A DNA stretch of 16,368 bases from Spirochaetia bacterium (GCA_026002045.1 BOAV01000052.1:1-16368); one strand, 5' to 3'. Positions 4,762 to 13,222 are shown, counted from the first letter of the stretch. Notes: a model not told the origin generated them from the sequence alone. Numbers and translations are program-made.

Positions 4762-6483
4762 GATAAGGGTTGCCAGGACAGCTTCTACATCTTCATAGTA
4801 AACCCTAAGGCGTTCGGGGTTCATCATGGCAAGGAACTGATATTTGAACTGTACAGGCGCCTTGTGATCCTTCAGTTCCTGTTCCACGGTCTTCATCTCC
4901 CCTATCAGCTTTTTGATCTCCCCGATGAGCCCTTCACGGCTCATCAATGTCGGGTTCTTTCCGTGGAGCTGTAAATATTTAATGTACACATAGGACTTGC
5001 CTACCAAACGGAACATCTTTACAAAAAGTTCAAAGATATCAAAAAGACCGCAGTAGGTATGGTATACCTCATCCTTTAATCCCGGATTCCGGCTGTGCCA
5101 CTGTTTGTTGAGTTCAATTATTTCCCGGTAGGCTTCCTCCTTTTCGTTCAGCATCCCCTGGGCATGTTTGTCGTCATAGTTGAACAGTTCCTTGTATTCG
5201 GGGAACCATTTGTGTATCCCGTGATGCTCCTGGCTGATGAAATCCGCATTGTCTATGCTTACCGGGATCTTGCTGTTATTCATGAATACCGCCCCCAAAA
5301 GATGGGGGGTCTTTGACATCACCGGCCAGGTCTTTTCAAATATGCCTTTTACAAAATCAAGGCAGTCCTTGAATTCATTGGGGTTTATCCCCTCTTTCAA
5401 CAGATGATCCTCAACCAGCCATTTGCAGTAAATATCCTGTAAAGGCAGATCCACATTGAGGCCGAGCTGGGCTATGGCGTAGAGGTTAAGCTGATTGGGG
5501 GTTTCAAAGGTGGAGTGGTTCGGCAGGGCCTCCCAGTCTATCCGGGTAGATATTCCGTCTGCTCCGTTTTCAAGACAGTATTTCATGCGGTACTGTATAT
5601 CATTAAGCATGGAGACAGGGGCAAGCCCCCAGCCGTAATATTCTCCCATGGTTTCATATTCTATCCACTGTTCATGCTTACCCACATGCCCGATTAGTTT
5701 GTTATGGGGGAAAGTCTGATAGTAGTCCTGGGGGACATTCTTGATGGAAATGATAATATCATCAGGGAGGTTGAGCAGCCCCGCCCGGATGCCGTTCTGT
5801 TCGTCCGCATAATAGGAGAAATCCCTGATGACCAGTTTCTTGCCGTGGGCCTTAAGGGGCGTATATATGGACATGATCACCTTATGCTGCCAATCCTCCA
5901 TCTTCATGGCCTTGCACTTATCGCACTGGCATTTTTGATGGGCAAGGCTGATACGGCTTTCCTTGGTGCCCGTGGAAGTAACGATACCGGTAATTTCCGG
6001 AAAATTCTGTAAAAGTTCTTCGTATTTCTTTGGCAGGAAGGTTTCCCACCACCAGGGCTCGCTGGGGCACATTTTGCCGTTCTTCATCAAATCCTGCCGT
6101 TCATAGAGCAGTTCGGGGAACCATATTTCCTTGGGCTGAAGGTAAATATCCAGGCCCAGTTCTTTGGCCTGCCCGAGAATGGTCTTCATTAAATCGCGGA
6201 AGATCATCAACTCATCAATAAAAACATAGGGGCTGGGGGTACGATAGTATATTTCCTTGTAGAGCTTCTCCCGGTAGATACTGTAACTGCGGAGATCGTC
6301 CTTTTCGTATCCGTAGATAAATCCCGGCCACACAATTTTATCTACGATGTTATTTTCGTGGAAAACGAGGGTATTCATATTGTTCCGGATCATGAACTCA
6401 AAGACCCTTTGCATCTTGTAGGGACTCCACATCTGAAAGGTATCATCAACTTCCAGCGCTCTTACCTTGTAATGTTCCGCCAT
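4759..6483 (-). CDS. Unassigned cytoplasmic TIM-barrel glycoside hydrolase
   Basis: A 574-residue protein without signal peptide. The N-terminal half reads as alternating strands and helices of a (beta/alpha)8 barrel: MNTLVFHENN (36-45), LDIYLQPKEIWFPE (111-124), ITGIVTSTGTKES (164-176), KKLVIRDFSYY (215-225), DIIISIKNV (242-250), KLIGHVGK (262-269), GADGISTRIDWEAL (307-320). Glu119, Asp316 and Glu318 at strand ends are candidate catalytic acids. A CQCDKCK motif (Cys185, 187, 190) matches the Cys cluster of several uncharacterised barrel hydrolases related to GH67 alpha-glucuronidases and GH20-like enzymes. The C-terminal 200 residues are helical. ATG 6483 follows AAGGAG. It is divergent from the GH31 gene and shares its control region, so it probably acts on the same imported oligosaccharide. 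Exact family uncertain. Confidence 0.6.
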   Translation of the reverse strand: MAEHYKVRALEVDDTFQMWSPYKMQRVFEFMIRNNMNTLVFHENNIVDKIVWPGFIYGYEKDDLRSYSIYREKLYKEIYYRTPSPYVFIDELMIFRDLMKTILGQAKELGLDIYLQPKEIWFPELLYERQDLMKNGKMCPSEPWWWETFLPKKYEELLQNFPEITGIVTSTGTKESRISLAHQKCQCDKCKAMKMEDWQHKVIMSIYTPLKAHGKKLVIRDFSYYADEQNGIRAGLLNLPDDIIISIKNVPQDYYQTFPHNKLIGHVGKHEQWIEYETMGEYYGWGLAPVSMLNDIQYRMKYCLENGADGISTRIDWEALPNHSTFETPNQLNLYAIAQLGLNVDLPLQDIYCKWLVEDHLLKEGINPNEFKDCLDFVKGIFEKTWPVMSKTPHLLGAVFMNNSKIPVSIDNADFISQEHHGIHKWFPEYKELFNYDDKHAQGMLNEKEEAYREIIELNKQWHSRNPGLKDEVYHTYCGLFDIFELFVKMFRLVGKSYVYIKYLQLHGKNPTLMSREGLIGEIKKLIGEMKTVEQELKDHKAPVQFKYQFLAMMNPERLRVYYEDVEAVLATLI

Positions 6484-6502
6484 TGTATTCTCCTTGTATA
6501 AC

Positions 6503-6530
6503 AGGATACCCCGGCTGTACAGCCGGTCAA
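6503..6530 (-). promoter_or_regulatory. Hydrolase promoter with embedded palindrome
   Basis: Minus-strand TTGACC (6525-6530) and TATCCT (6503-6508) are 16 bp apart. The spacer is filled by the perfect 16-bp palindrome CCGGCTGTACAGCCGG (6511-6526). A protein bound there would block RNA polymerase directly, so it is a good repressor operator. Confidence 0.5.
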
Positions 6531-6533
6531 TGT

Positions 6534-6571
6534 CGGATTTTCTTTAGTTTTCGCAAAATTTTACAAATCCG
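6534..6571. promoter_or_regulatory. Long AT-rich dyad between the divergent glycosidase genes
   Basis: CGGATTT (6534-6540) and AAATCCG (6565-6571) are inverted around a centre that also carries TTTT-CGC-AAAA (6548-6558). The site lies midway between the two promoters, where a shared activator such as an AraC-type regulator could bind. Function inferred. Confidence 0.35.
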
Positions 6572-6608
6572 GTAAGAATATAGGACAGGAAAAGCGATAA
6601 ATAAAACA

Positions 6609-6637
6609 TTGACCGGGGAAAGGGCGGGTAAAATACT
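6609..6637 (+). promoter_or_regulatory. Candidate GH31 promoter
   Basis: TTGACC (6609-6614) and AATACT (6632-6637) with a 17-bp spacer. The -35 lies in ACATTGACCGG, an inverted copy of the divergent promoter's -35 region (6523-6533). The predicted start coincides with ATG 6644. Confidence 0.45.
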
Positions 6638-6643
6638 GAGTTT

Positions 6644-8950
6644 ATGAAAGATACTATCCAATACCTGAATAACCCCGTGGATATTTCAGACAATTTTTTG
6701 TCGGCGCAAAGTAACTATTTTTTTCTGACAGAACTGAGTCAGTTCAACGGCATTACAAAGACCGGGAAAATACTCTGCAAAAGATACCGGAGAAAACTGC
6801 GGTATTCCTTTAATCAGGAGATGCTCCCCTTTGAAGAAGCCCAGGGCTGGGAATTCCCGCCGGATTACCGGAATGACAAGGAGCTGTCTTTGACCCTTTC
6901 CTTCCTGTCGGACAGAACGGTGAGGATAGAATTAGACGCCGATAAATCCTGCGCCCCGCGGGAACATAGGGCGCCCCTGATGGTGGAATACCCGGAAAAA
7001 CTGCTGGAACCGGAGCGGGCAGCGGGATGGTCATTATGCATGGAAAACGAAGAAAAAATCAGCTATAGGAGCAGCCGGGGCGCCCTCACCATTTACCGGA
7101 ATCCCTTTAAGATAGAATTATCAGATTCGGCGGGAGAAAAAATCTGGGAAAGCTGTTCCATATTGGAAAAAACCAGTCTCCTTAATTCGGAACCACTGCC
7201 CTGTTGTTTTATTCAAAAAACCGGAACAATGGAACGGCAATTCGCCTTTTCCTATTCCCTGCGGGAAGATGAAAAGTTATACGGCTGCGGTGAATCATTT
7301 ACCCGGCTTAACAAGAGGGGACAAAAAATAGTTTTATACACCACCGATCCAAAGGGGGTGGAAACTTCCCAGATGTATAAACCAATACCCTTTTATTTGA
7401 GCAGTGCAGGCTATGGGGCGTTCATTCACGATTCATGTCCCATGACCTTTGATTTTGGTGCAACCTATGGAGGGGCCCAGTCTTTATTCGTGGGGAACAG
7501 CTGTTTTGACATGATCCTTTTTCTGGGCTCCCCAAAAGAAGTGCTGTCGGAATACACGGGACTTACCGGACGCAGCCCCATGCTGCCCCGGTGGTCATTC
7601 GGATTGTGGATGGGACGTATTACCTATGCTTCCCAGGAAGAGATCATGACCGTAGCGGAAAAGCTCCGCAGCTACGATATACCCTGCGATGTGATACACC
7701 TGGACACGGGCTGGTTCAGCCAGGACTGGCGCTGTGACTTTATTTTTGACCCGGTCCGTTTTCCCGATCCGGCGCTGATGATGAAAAAACTCCACGACCA
7801 GGGTTTCCATCTGAGCCTGTGGCAGCTGCCCTATATTACGCCCCAAAACAGACTGTTCAACGAAGCCGTATCAAAAGGCTATGCCATCCATGATCCGGAC
7901 GGAGGGTTGCCAACTGAAGACGCCATCTATGATTTCAGTAACCCTGAGACAGCGGCATGGTATCAGGGAATGCTTGAGAGAATTCTTGATTTGGGCGTAG
8001 ATGTGATAAAGGCGGATTTTGGTGAAGCGGCCCCGGTGCATGGCCGGTATTACAGCGGTTTAAGCGGATGGATGGAACATAATCTCTATCCATTACGGTA
8101 TAATAAAACCGTAGCGGATATTACCAAAAAAACAAAAGGGTACGGCATGATATGGGGAAGGAGCGCATGGGCGGGGAGCCAGCGTTATCCCCTGCATTGG
8201 GGCGGGGATGCGGAAAGTACGAACAGCGGCATGGCCGCATCCCTTAGGGGAGGGCTTTCTTTCGGGCTTTGCGGCTTTTCATTCTGGAGCCATGATTTGG
8301 GGGGATTTGTCAAAACACCCTCCCCGGATCTCTATCTGCGCTGGACCGCCTTCGGTATGTTCTGTTCCCACGCCCGGTGCCACGGGAACCCTCCCCGGGA
8401 ACCCTGGGATTTCTCTGAAGATTTTATCCGGGAATTCAGAAAACTGGTTAAATGGCGGTATTCCCTCATGCCCTATATCCTTGCCCAGGGATTTGAATCT
8501 TCCCGGGAAGGCTATCCCATGATCCGCCCCCTTTTCTTTGAGCGCCCCGAAGATCCCGTCTGCTGGTTTATTGAGGATGAATATTTTTTTGGCAGCCAGC
8601 TTTTGGCAGCTCCGATTTTCGAAGACAATAAGAATTGCAGAAAGGTCTATCTGCCCTCAGGCTGCATGTGGCTGGATTACCATTCAGGAGAAGCCTATGA
8701 AGGGGGACGCTGGCACAATATTCATACGGACCATCATATCATCATTTTGGTTAAGGATGGGTCCCTTATCCCTGTTGCCGAAGACATGCACCCGGATACC
8801 TTCAAACTGCAGGCCTATCGCTGTAAAGCGGAGACCCTTTCGGGCACGATCCCCAGGGGAGACAGCTTTGAAACCCTTGTAGTTCCCATAAATGAATTGG
8901 GCAAAACCTATACCCTCTCGCCCAACGGCAGGGAACTTCAGGGGCTATGA
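6644..8950 (+). CDS. GH31 glycosidase, alpha-xylosidase (YicI) type
   Basis: A 768-residue protein with the GH31 layout: N-terminal beta-sandwich (to about residue 310, with LYGCGESF and MYKPIPFYLSS), catalytic barrel (about 315-650), and C-terminal beta domains. Nucleophile Asp458 lies in VIKADFGEA and acid/base Asp522 in HWGGDAES, 64 residues apart as in YicI. Other family marks are SFGLWMGR, FPDP, SLRGGLSFGLCGFSFWSHDLGGF and CSHARCHG. Alignment with Escherichia coli YicI is convincing over the barrel. The loop that selects xylose, DCFW in YicI, reads DTGW (354-357) here, so the substrate is uncertain: an alpha-xyloside or an alpha-glucoside. No signal peptide, so it acts in the cytoplasm on imported oligosaccharides. 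The start has no close SD; translation may be leaderless. Confidence 0.85.
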   Translation: MKDTIQYLNNPVDISDNFLSAQSNYFFLTELSQFNGITKTGKILCKRYRRKLRYSFNQEMLPFEEAQGWEFPPDYRNDKELSLTLSFLSDRTVRIELDADKSCAPREHRAPLMVEYPEKLLEPERAAGWSLCMENEEKISYRSSRGALTIYRNPFKIELSDSAGEKIWESCSILEKTSLLNSEPLPCCFIQKTGTMERQFAFSYSLREDEKLYGCGESFTRLNKRGQKIVLYTTDPKGVETSQMYKPIPFYLSSAGYGAFIHDSCPMTFDFGATYGGAQSLFVGNSCFDMILFLGSPKEVLSEYTGLTGRSPMLPRWSFGLWMGRITYASQEEIMTVAEKLRSYDIPCDVIHLDTGWFSQDWRCDFIFDPVRFPDPALMMKKLHDQGFHLSLWQLPYITPQNRLFNEAVSKGYAIHDPDGGLPTEDAIYDFSNPETAAWYQGMLERILDLGVDVIKADFGEAAPVHGRYYSGLSGWMEHNLYPLRYNKTVADITKKTKGYGMIWGRSAWAGSQRYPLHWGGDAESTNSGMAASLRGGLSFGLCGFSFWSHDLGGFVKTPSPDLYLRWTAFGMFCSHARCHGNPPREPWDFSEDFIREFRKLVKWRYSLMPYILAQGFESSREGYPMIRPLFFERPEDPVCWFIEDEYFFGSQLLAAPIFEDNKNCRKVYLPSGCMWLDYHSGEAYEGGRWHNIHTDHHIIILVKDGSLIPVAEDMHPDTFKLQAYRCKAETLSGTIPRGDSFETLVVPINELGKTYTLSPNGRELQGL

Positions 8951-8953
8951 TTG

Positions 8954-8990
8954 GACTTGTTCGAGAACCCGGTTGGTTCTCGAACAAGTC
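8954..8990. repeat. Perfect hairpin 1 (16-bp stem)
   Basis: GACTTGTTCGAGAACC and its exact reverse complement flank the loop CGGTT, starting three bases after the GH31 stop codon. No T-run follows. Shares the core TTGTTCnAnAAC with hairpin 3. Confidence 0.7.
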
Positions 8991-8993
8991 TCA

Positions 8994-9019
8994 CAAAATG
9001 CAGAGCATTTTGCATTTTT
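8994..9019 (+). terminator. Hairpin 2, likely GH31 terminator
   Basis: CAAAATGC, loop AGA, GCATTTTG (8994-9012) is a perfect 8-bp stem followed by CATTTTT on the plus strand. It is the only one of the three hairpins with a T-run and is the best candidate terminator for the GH31 gene. Confidence 0.55.
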
Positions 9020-9026
9020 CAGCGGA

Positions 9027-9058
9027 AGTTGTTCAATAACTGAAGTTATTGAACAACT
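9027..9058. repeat. Perfect hairpin 3 (14-bp stem)
   Basis: AGTTGTTCAATAAC, loop TGAA, then the exact reverse complement, ending one base before the stop codon of the convergent kinase gene. It resembles hairpin 1 (11 of 15 arm positions identical), as expected for copies of a REP-like family. Confidence 0.65.
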
Positions 9059-10675
9059 CTATTCTTCTTTCTGGTTTACCGCGGGAAGCTTGATGCGGAT
9101 GGAAAAAAAGTTGTTTTCCGGGACATCAAGTAATTCAAGGCCGAATTTGATCCCGTAAAGCATCTTTATTTCCCTGTTTATCAGGGTAAGACCGATACGG
9201 GTTTCGGAATCGTTTTCGCGTTTTGCGTTCAGTTTTTGCGCAAGAATACGCATTGCTTCGGTGCAATCATCCCCATTATTGGTTATATCAATATGCATTA
9301 TTTTTCCGCTGCGTTTCGCATGGAGGTTGATATATATTTTATCCCCTTCATTTTCTTTTACCGCTACCGCATGAACAAAGCAGTTCTCTATAATGGGCTG
9401 GATACTGAAACGGGGTATGTAAACATCAAGCAGGGATTCATCATCAACGGTGCAGCAATATTCAAATTCATCTTCATAGCGCAGATGCTGAATATCCACA
9501 TAGCTCTGTATATATTCCAGTTCATCATGGAGGGTCACGTTGTTGTCTTTTATGGCGATAATCGACCGCAGCAGGACCGACAGGGACTTAAAGGATCGCA
9601 TTAATCTGTCCGTATTATTATCAACGACAAGGCCAACCATACTGTTAAGGGTGTTAAATAAAAAATGGGGATCGAGTTTTGCCTGAATGGTTTCTATTTT
9701 CAGATATATTTGTTTTTCCTTCAGCCGCCGGTAATAGATCATTATATTCCCGATAACAAGCAGCAGTACCAGCGCCGTAATGCCGATACCCAGGATCAAT
9801 AATATAAGGGAATTAATCTTGGACATAATAAAGTCGTAAGGTATAGTTCCCCGGATAATGTAACCCGTTGCGGTAAGACTGTATAGTTCGATAATATCCC
9901 TGGAAATGCGGTAATATTTCGACCTTGCCTGTATCAATAAAATTTCTTCGTCCGTCAGGTCAGCTTTATGTGCGGCTACGTCAATAGGAATGATCTTTAT
10001 AAGAGGATCATTATCCGTTGTTTCAATCAGCCTTAAGTCCGGAGAATAGATAGAAACCGAGTATCCCGGATAAGATGAAGCATCATAAGAATTTCTCATC
10101 CTTTTGGCATTATAAAGTAAATTTGACAGATTAGTCTCAATAAACAGGGAAGTCTTTATTTTCATGCCCTCATAATGATCGATAAATACCGGTACCATTG
10201 AACTGATATTCATGGAATCACGATAGGGTTGACCTATATGTATTACCGCATTATTTGAAAAACTGACGGTAATATCATCGGCGCTCCATTTTTCATTTAT
10301 ATATTGAAGATCGATTCTCCACTTAAATTCACTGATGGTTTCCTGAATATTTCCTTCGTCATCCCAGACGGTAAACCAGATAAACTTGCTGTAGGGCAGC
10401 TCGGATTTAACATTTTTAAAAAATTCCGGGTAGTTATTATTATCAGGGTAGTTATGGACAGAAAGCATCCGGCTGATCATTCTCGGGTTTTCTTCGAGTT
10501 CCCTGGATACCATGTTTACGATAATATCCTGTTTACTGAAAAGATTATTAATGGTTAACTCTATTAATTCGTTGATAAAAAAACGTGACACAAAAACCGT
10601 AACAACTATTATCAGAACAACCAGGAACATGGAGGCGATAAATAAAAATCCGTCAATCTTCTCAAATATTTTCAC
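9059..10675 (-). CDS. YesM-type sensor histidine kinase
   Basis: A 538-residue kinase. A membrane helix at residues 11-33 and another at 288-314 enclose an extracytoplasmic sensor domain of about 250 residues. The cytoplasmic part has the His_kinase (LytS/YesM) phosphorylation motif DPHFLFNTLNS with His337, the N-box PIIENCFVHA (Asn431) and ATP-binding glycines in TNNGDD (465-470) and RIGL (493-496). Only about 20 residues separate the second helix from the His motif, so no HAMP linker of normal length is present. The start is GTG 10675, directly after the original stop codon of the response regulator frame (TAG-GTG), with GGAG just upstream, which indicates translational coupling. It should sense a sugar-derived signal and phosphorylate the adjacent YesN-type regulator to control the transport operon. 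Confidence 0.85.
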   Translation of the reverse strand: MKIFEKIDGFLFIASMFLVVLIIVVTVFVSRFFINELIELTINNLFSKQDIIVNMVSRELEENPRMISRMLSVHNYPDNNNYPEFFKNVKSELPYSKFIWFTVWDDEGNIQETISEFKWRIDLQYINEKWSADDITVSFSNNAVIHIGQPYRDSMNISSMVPVFIDHYEGMKIKTSLFIETNLSNLLYNAKRMRNSYDASSYPGYSVSIYSPDLRLIETTDNDPLIKIIPIDVAAHKADLTDEEILLIQARSKYYRISRDIIELYSLTATGYIIRGTIPYDFIMSKINSLILLILGIGITALVLLLVIGNIMIYYRRLKEKQIYLKIETIQAKLDPHFLFNTLNSMVGLVVDNNTDRLMRSFKSLSVLLRSIIAIKDNNVTLHDELEYIQSYVDIQHLRYEDEFEYCCTVDDESLLDVYIPRFSIQPIIENCFVHAVAVKENEGDKIYINLHAKRSGKIMHIDITNNGDDCTEAMRILAQKLNAKRENDSETRIGLTLINREIKMLYGIKFGLELLDVPENNFFSIRIKLPAVNQKEE

Positions 10676-11461
10676 CTATGCTCCATTCTCTGATGCATCC
10701 TGAACAGTTTCTTTTGAATCATATAAAGACTTCCGGTATTTTCCGGGAGAATAACCGGTAAACCGCTTAAAGAGTTTGCTGAAATAAATAACATCACCTA
10801 TGCCCACCTGCATTGAAATCTGTTCCAACTACCGGTTTGTCTCCGAAAGCATCTTTTTGGCAATTTCAATCCGGTACTTATTCAGGTATTCAATAAAGGT
10901 ATAGCCGGTATATTTCTTAAACCCCGTAGAAAGATAGGTGACCGACACACAGGAATAATCGGCAGCCGCCGTCAGGGATATCTGTTCGACATAATTCAGG
11001 GTTACATAATCCAGGGCCTTAACAATAAAGCCGGGATAATTATTACGGGTTCCCTTAAGCAAACAACTTTCAATACTGGTATTTTCTTTTCCGATTTTTG
11101 TTGATATGGATGAAAGAATTTTTTTAACATCATCGGGGAAAATCGGCTTGGGCAGATAATCCTCTATGCCTATATGAATAGCATCCCTTACATAAGAAAA
11201 TTCCCGGTAGCCGCTCATTATCACCACATGACCGGCCCAGCCGGCGGTACGGAATTCTTCCAGGAGTTTTAAGCCATTATCCTTCCCAAGTCTTATATCG
11301 CAGAATATGACCTCGGGGACTGATTTTTGAAAAGCCCCTCTTGCCTCAGAGGCTGTCTTACAGATTGAAGATACCACAAACTGATGACCATAAGAGCTGA
11401 TATAAAGAGAACAATGCCGGGCAGCATTCATTTCATCCTCTACTATCATAACACTTATCAT
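10676..11461 (-). pseudogene. YesN-type response regulator interrupted by an amber codon
   Basis: From ATG 11461 (GGGGTG upstream, 16 bases after the permease stop) the frame encodes a receiver domain: acidic pair Glu8-Asp9, phosphoacceptor Asp55 in VIFCDIRLG and Lys105 in LPKP. After a linker comes an AraC-type DNA-binding domain. It runs SLTAAADYSCVSVTYLSTGF, then YRIEIAKKMLSETNR, then TAG at 10829-10831. Beyond it the same frame continues for 50 codons with the rest of the domain (LEQISMQVGIGDVIYFSKLF and RFTGYSPGKYRK) and ends with TAG 10676-10678, touching the kinase GTG. A CAG (Gln) to TAG change explains the break. As translated, the protein would be 210 residues and lack the second DNA-binding helix pair. 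It may be a recent pseudogene, a read-through product or a sequencing error. Confidence 0.8.
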
Positions 11462-11477
11462 AATATCACCCCAAATA

Positions 11478-12323
11478 TTAACCCTTAATACCCGACAAAG
11501 CAATACCTTCTATAAAAAACCGCTGGGCAAAGACAAAGAGCGCCAACAGGGGCGTAATGGACAACAGGGTAGCCGCCATAACTATGTTCCATCTGGTATC
11601 ATAGTCCCCCCTGAGAAGCGACAAGCCTATGGTAAGGGTCCGGTTAATATCAGAATTGATGAACACCAGGGGAAACAAAAAATCATTCCAGATGTTAAGC
11701 AGGGTAATTATCGTCAGGGTAACCAGGGCCGGTTTCGCCAGGGGAATGATGATAAGGGCCAGACGCCCGAAATGCCCCAGGCCGTCAATTATGGCGGCCT
11801 CCTCCAATTCAATGGGGAGGGAAAGAAAAAACTGGCGGAGGAAGAAAGTGCCGTATGCGGTAAATACTCCCGTAAGTATTAATGACCACAGGTTATCCAG
11901 CAAACCCAGGTTCCGCAGAATCACAAAATTCGGCACCAGCACAACCTGACGGGGGACCATTAAAGTTGCCAGGTAAAGCATAAACAGAACCGTCCGGCCC
12001 TTAAAATGGAGCCGGGAAAATGCGTAAGCCGCCAGAGAAGAGGTAACCAGGGTGCCAACGATAACAGTGGCCGATACGACAACAGAATTCTTAAAATATA
12101 GTAAAAACGGAAGAATGGTAAACACGGTCCGGTAATTTTGAAACTGAAGTTTCTCCGGAAAAAGATTATAGGGTTTCTCCAGCACTTCCAGATCCGTTTT
12201 TAGTGAAGTTGACAATGCCCATAACAGGGGTGAAATGGTAATGAAGGCAATAATACTGAACAAAAGGGTTAAGAAAATTCTATTCAGATTATTTCTGCCA
12301 ATTCTTATTATTCCGGTCCGCAT
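11478..12323 (-). CDS. ABC sugar permease, MalG type
   Basis: A 281-residue inner-membrane protein with six predicted helices, the first at about 14-36. The EAA loop reads EEAAIIDGLGHFGRLALIIIPLAKPAL (Glu174-Leu200), the coupling helix that contacts the ATPase in CUT1 carbohydrate importers. It starts at ATG 12323 with AAGGTGG overlapping the stop codon of the preceding permease, nine bases away. With the MalF-type permease it forms the translocation channel for a sugar or oligosaccharide delivered by the binding protein of the same operon. Confidence 0.88.
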   Translation of the reverse strand: MRTGIIRIGRNNLNRIFLTLLFSIIAFITISPLLWALSTSLKTDLEVLEKPYNLFPEKLQFQNYRTVFTILPFLLYFKNSVVVSATVIVGTLVTSSLAAYAFSRLHFKGRTVLFMLYLATLMVPRQVVLVPNFVILRNLGLLDNLWSLILTGVFTAYGTFFLRQFFLSLPIELEEAAIIDGLGHFGRLALIIIPLAKPALVTLTIITLLNIWNDFLFPLVFINSDINRTLTIGLSLLRGDYDTRWNIVMAATLLSITPLLALFVFAQRFFIEGIALSGIKG

Positions 12324-12332
12324 AAAACCACC

Positions 12333-13205
12333 TTAATAATATACCCAATGTTTCGACGCCCAGTTCTGGATAATCGTTATAATCAGAACAATTACAAACA
12401 ATATGGTGGACAGGCTGGAAGCATATCCCATTTTGAAATATTTAAACCCCGCCTGGTAGACATACATGATGAGGGTATTGGTGGAATTCACCGGCCCGCC
12501 GCCGGTAAGTACCGTTGTCAGGTCAAATATCTGGAAGGAGCCGATTATTGAAATGGTCAGAACAAAAAAAGTGGTTGGTGAAATCATCGGTATGGTAATT
12601 TTGAAAAACTTATGAACCGCATTGGCGCCGTCAATGCTTGCCGCTTCATAAAAGGTGCCTGATATGGATTGCAGTCCCGCGAGGAATATGATCATATAAT
12701 AGCCGATCTCCTTCCAGAGGGCCACGAGGATAACACTCATCATGGAAGTATCCGGATTATAAATCCATGAAGAAGGCGGCAGTCCAAGGGCGACAAGAAT
12801 TTTATTCAATATGCCGTTGGAAAGAAACAGGGGCTGCCAGAGCAGGGCTACTGAAACAGATGAAGCTATCATGGGGAGAAAAATGACGGCCCTGAAAAAT
12901 GCCCTGCCATGGATTGCCTGATTTAATAAGACCGCCAACACCAATGAAAAAACGATGTTTAACGGAACTTTGCAAAACACATATACGGCGGTATTTTTCA
13001 GGGTCAGCCAAAACAAATCATCATGAACAGCTTCTCTGAAATTGCTTAATCCTGCCCAGCTGATACTGCCAATAAGATTCCAGTTGGTAAGACCGATAAC
13101 AAAGGAAGCAATGGTAGGTATAATAAGAAATATCAACAAACCTATAAGATTGGGAGCAAGCATTACCGCAGCCATCAGGGCTTCTTTCTTTTTGTTGACG
13201 ATCAT
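12333..13205 (-). CDS. ABC sugar permease, MalF type
   Basis: A 290-residue inner-membrane protein from ATG 13205, preceded by TGGGGT; an upstream TTG at 13217 in the same frame is less likely. Six membrane helices and the coupling motif YEAASIDGANAVHKFFKITIP (from residue 186) place it in the CUT1 permease family next to UgpA/MalF. It forms a heterodimer with the MalG-type permease. A hairpin between it and the binding-protein gene would lower its expression relative to that protein. Confidence 0.88.
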   Translation of the reverse strand: MIVNKKKEALMAAVMLAPNLIGLLIFLIIPTIASFVIGLTNWNLIGSISWAGLSNFREAVHDDLFWLTLKNTAVYVFCKVPLNIVFSLVLAVLLNQAIHGRAFFRAVIFLPMIASSVSVALLWQPLFLSNGILNKILVALGLPPSSWIYNPDTSMMSVILVALWKEIGYYMIIFLAGLQSISGTFYEAASIDGANAVHKFFKITIPMISPTTFFVLTISIIGSFQIFDLTTVLTGGGPVNSTNTLIMYVYQAGFKYFKMGYASSLSTILFVIVLIITIIQNWASKHWVYY

Positions 13206-13222
13206 TAAAAACCCCAAGGATA

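Noticed and set aside
10829..10831. Genome-wide recoding of TAG as an amino acid
   Set aside because: TAG ends the kinase, LuxR and toxin-remnant frames at the expected places in this same window, so it is a normal stop codon here.
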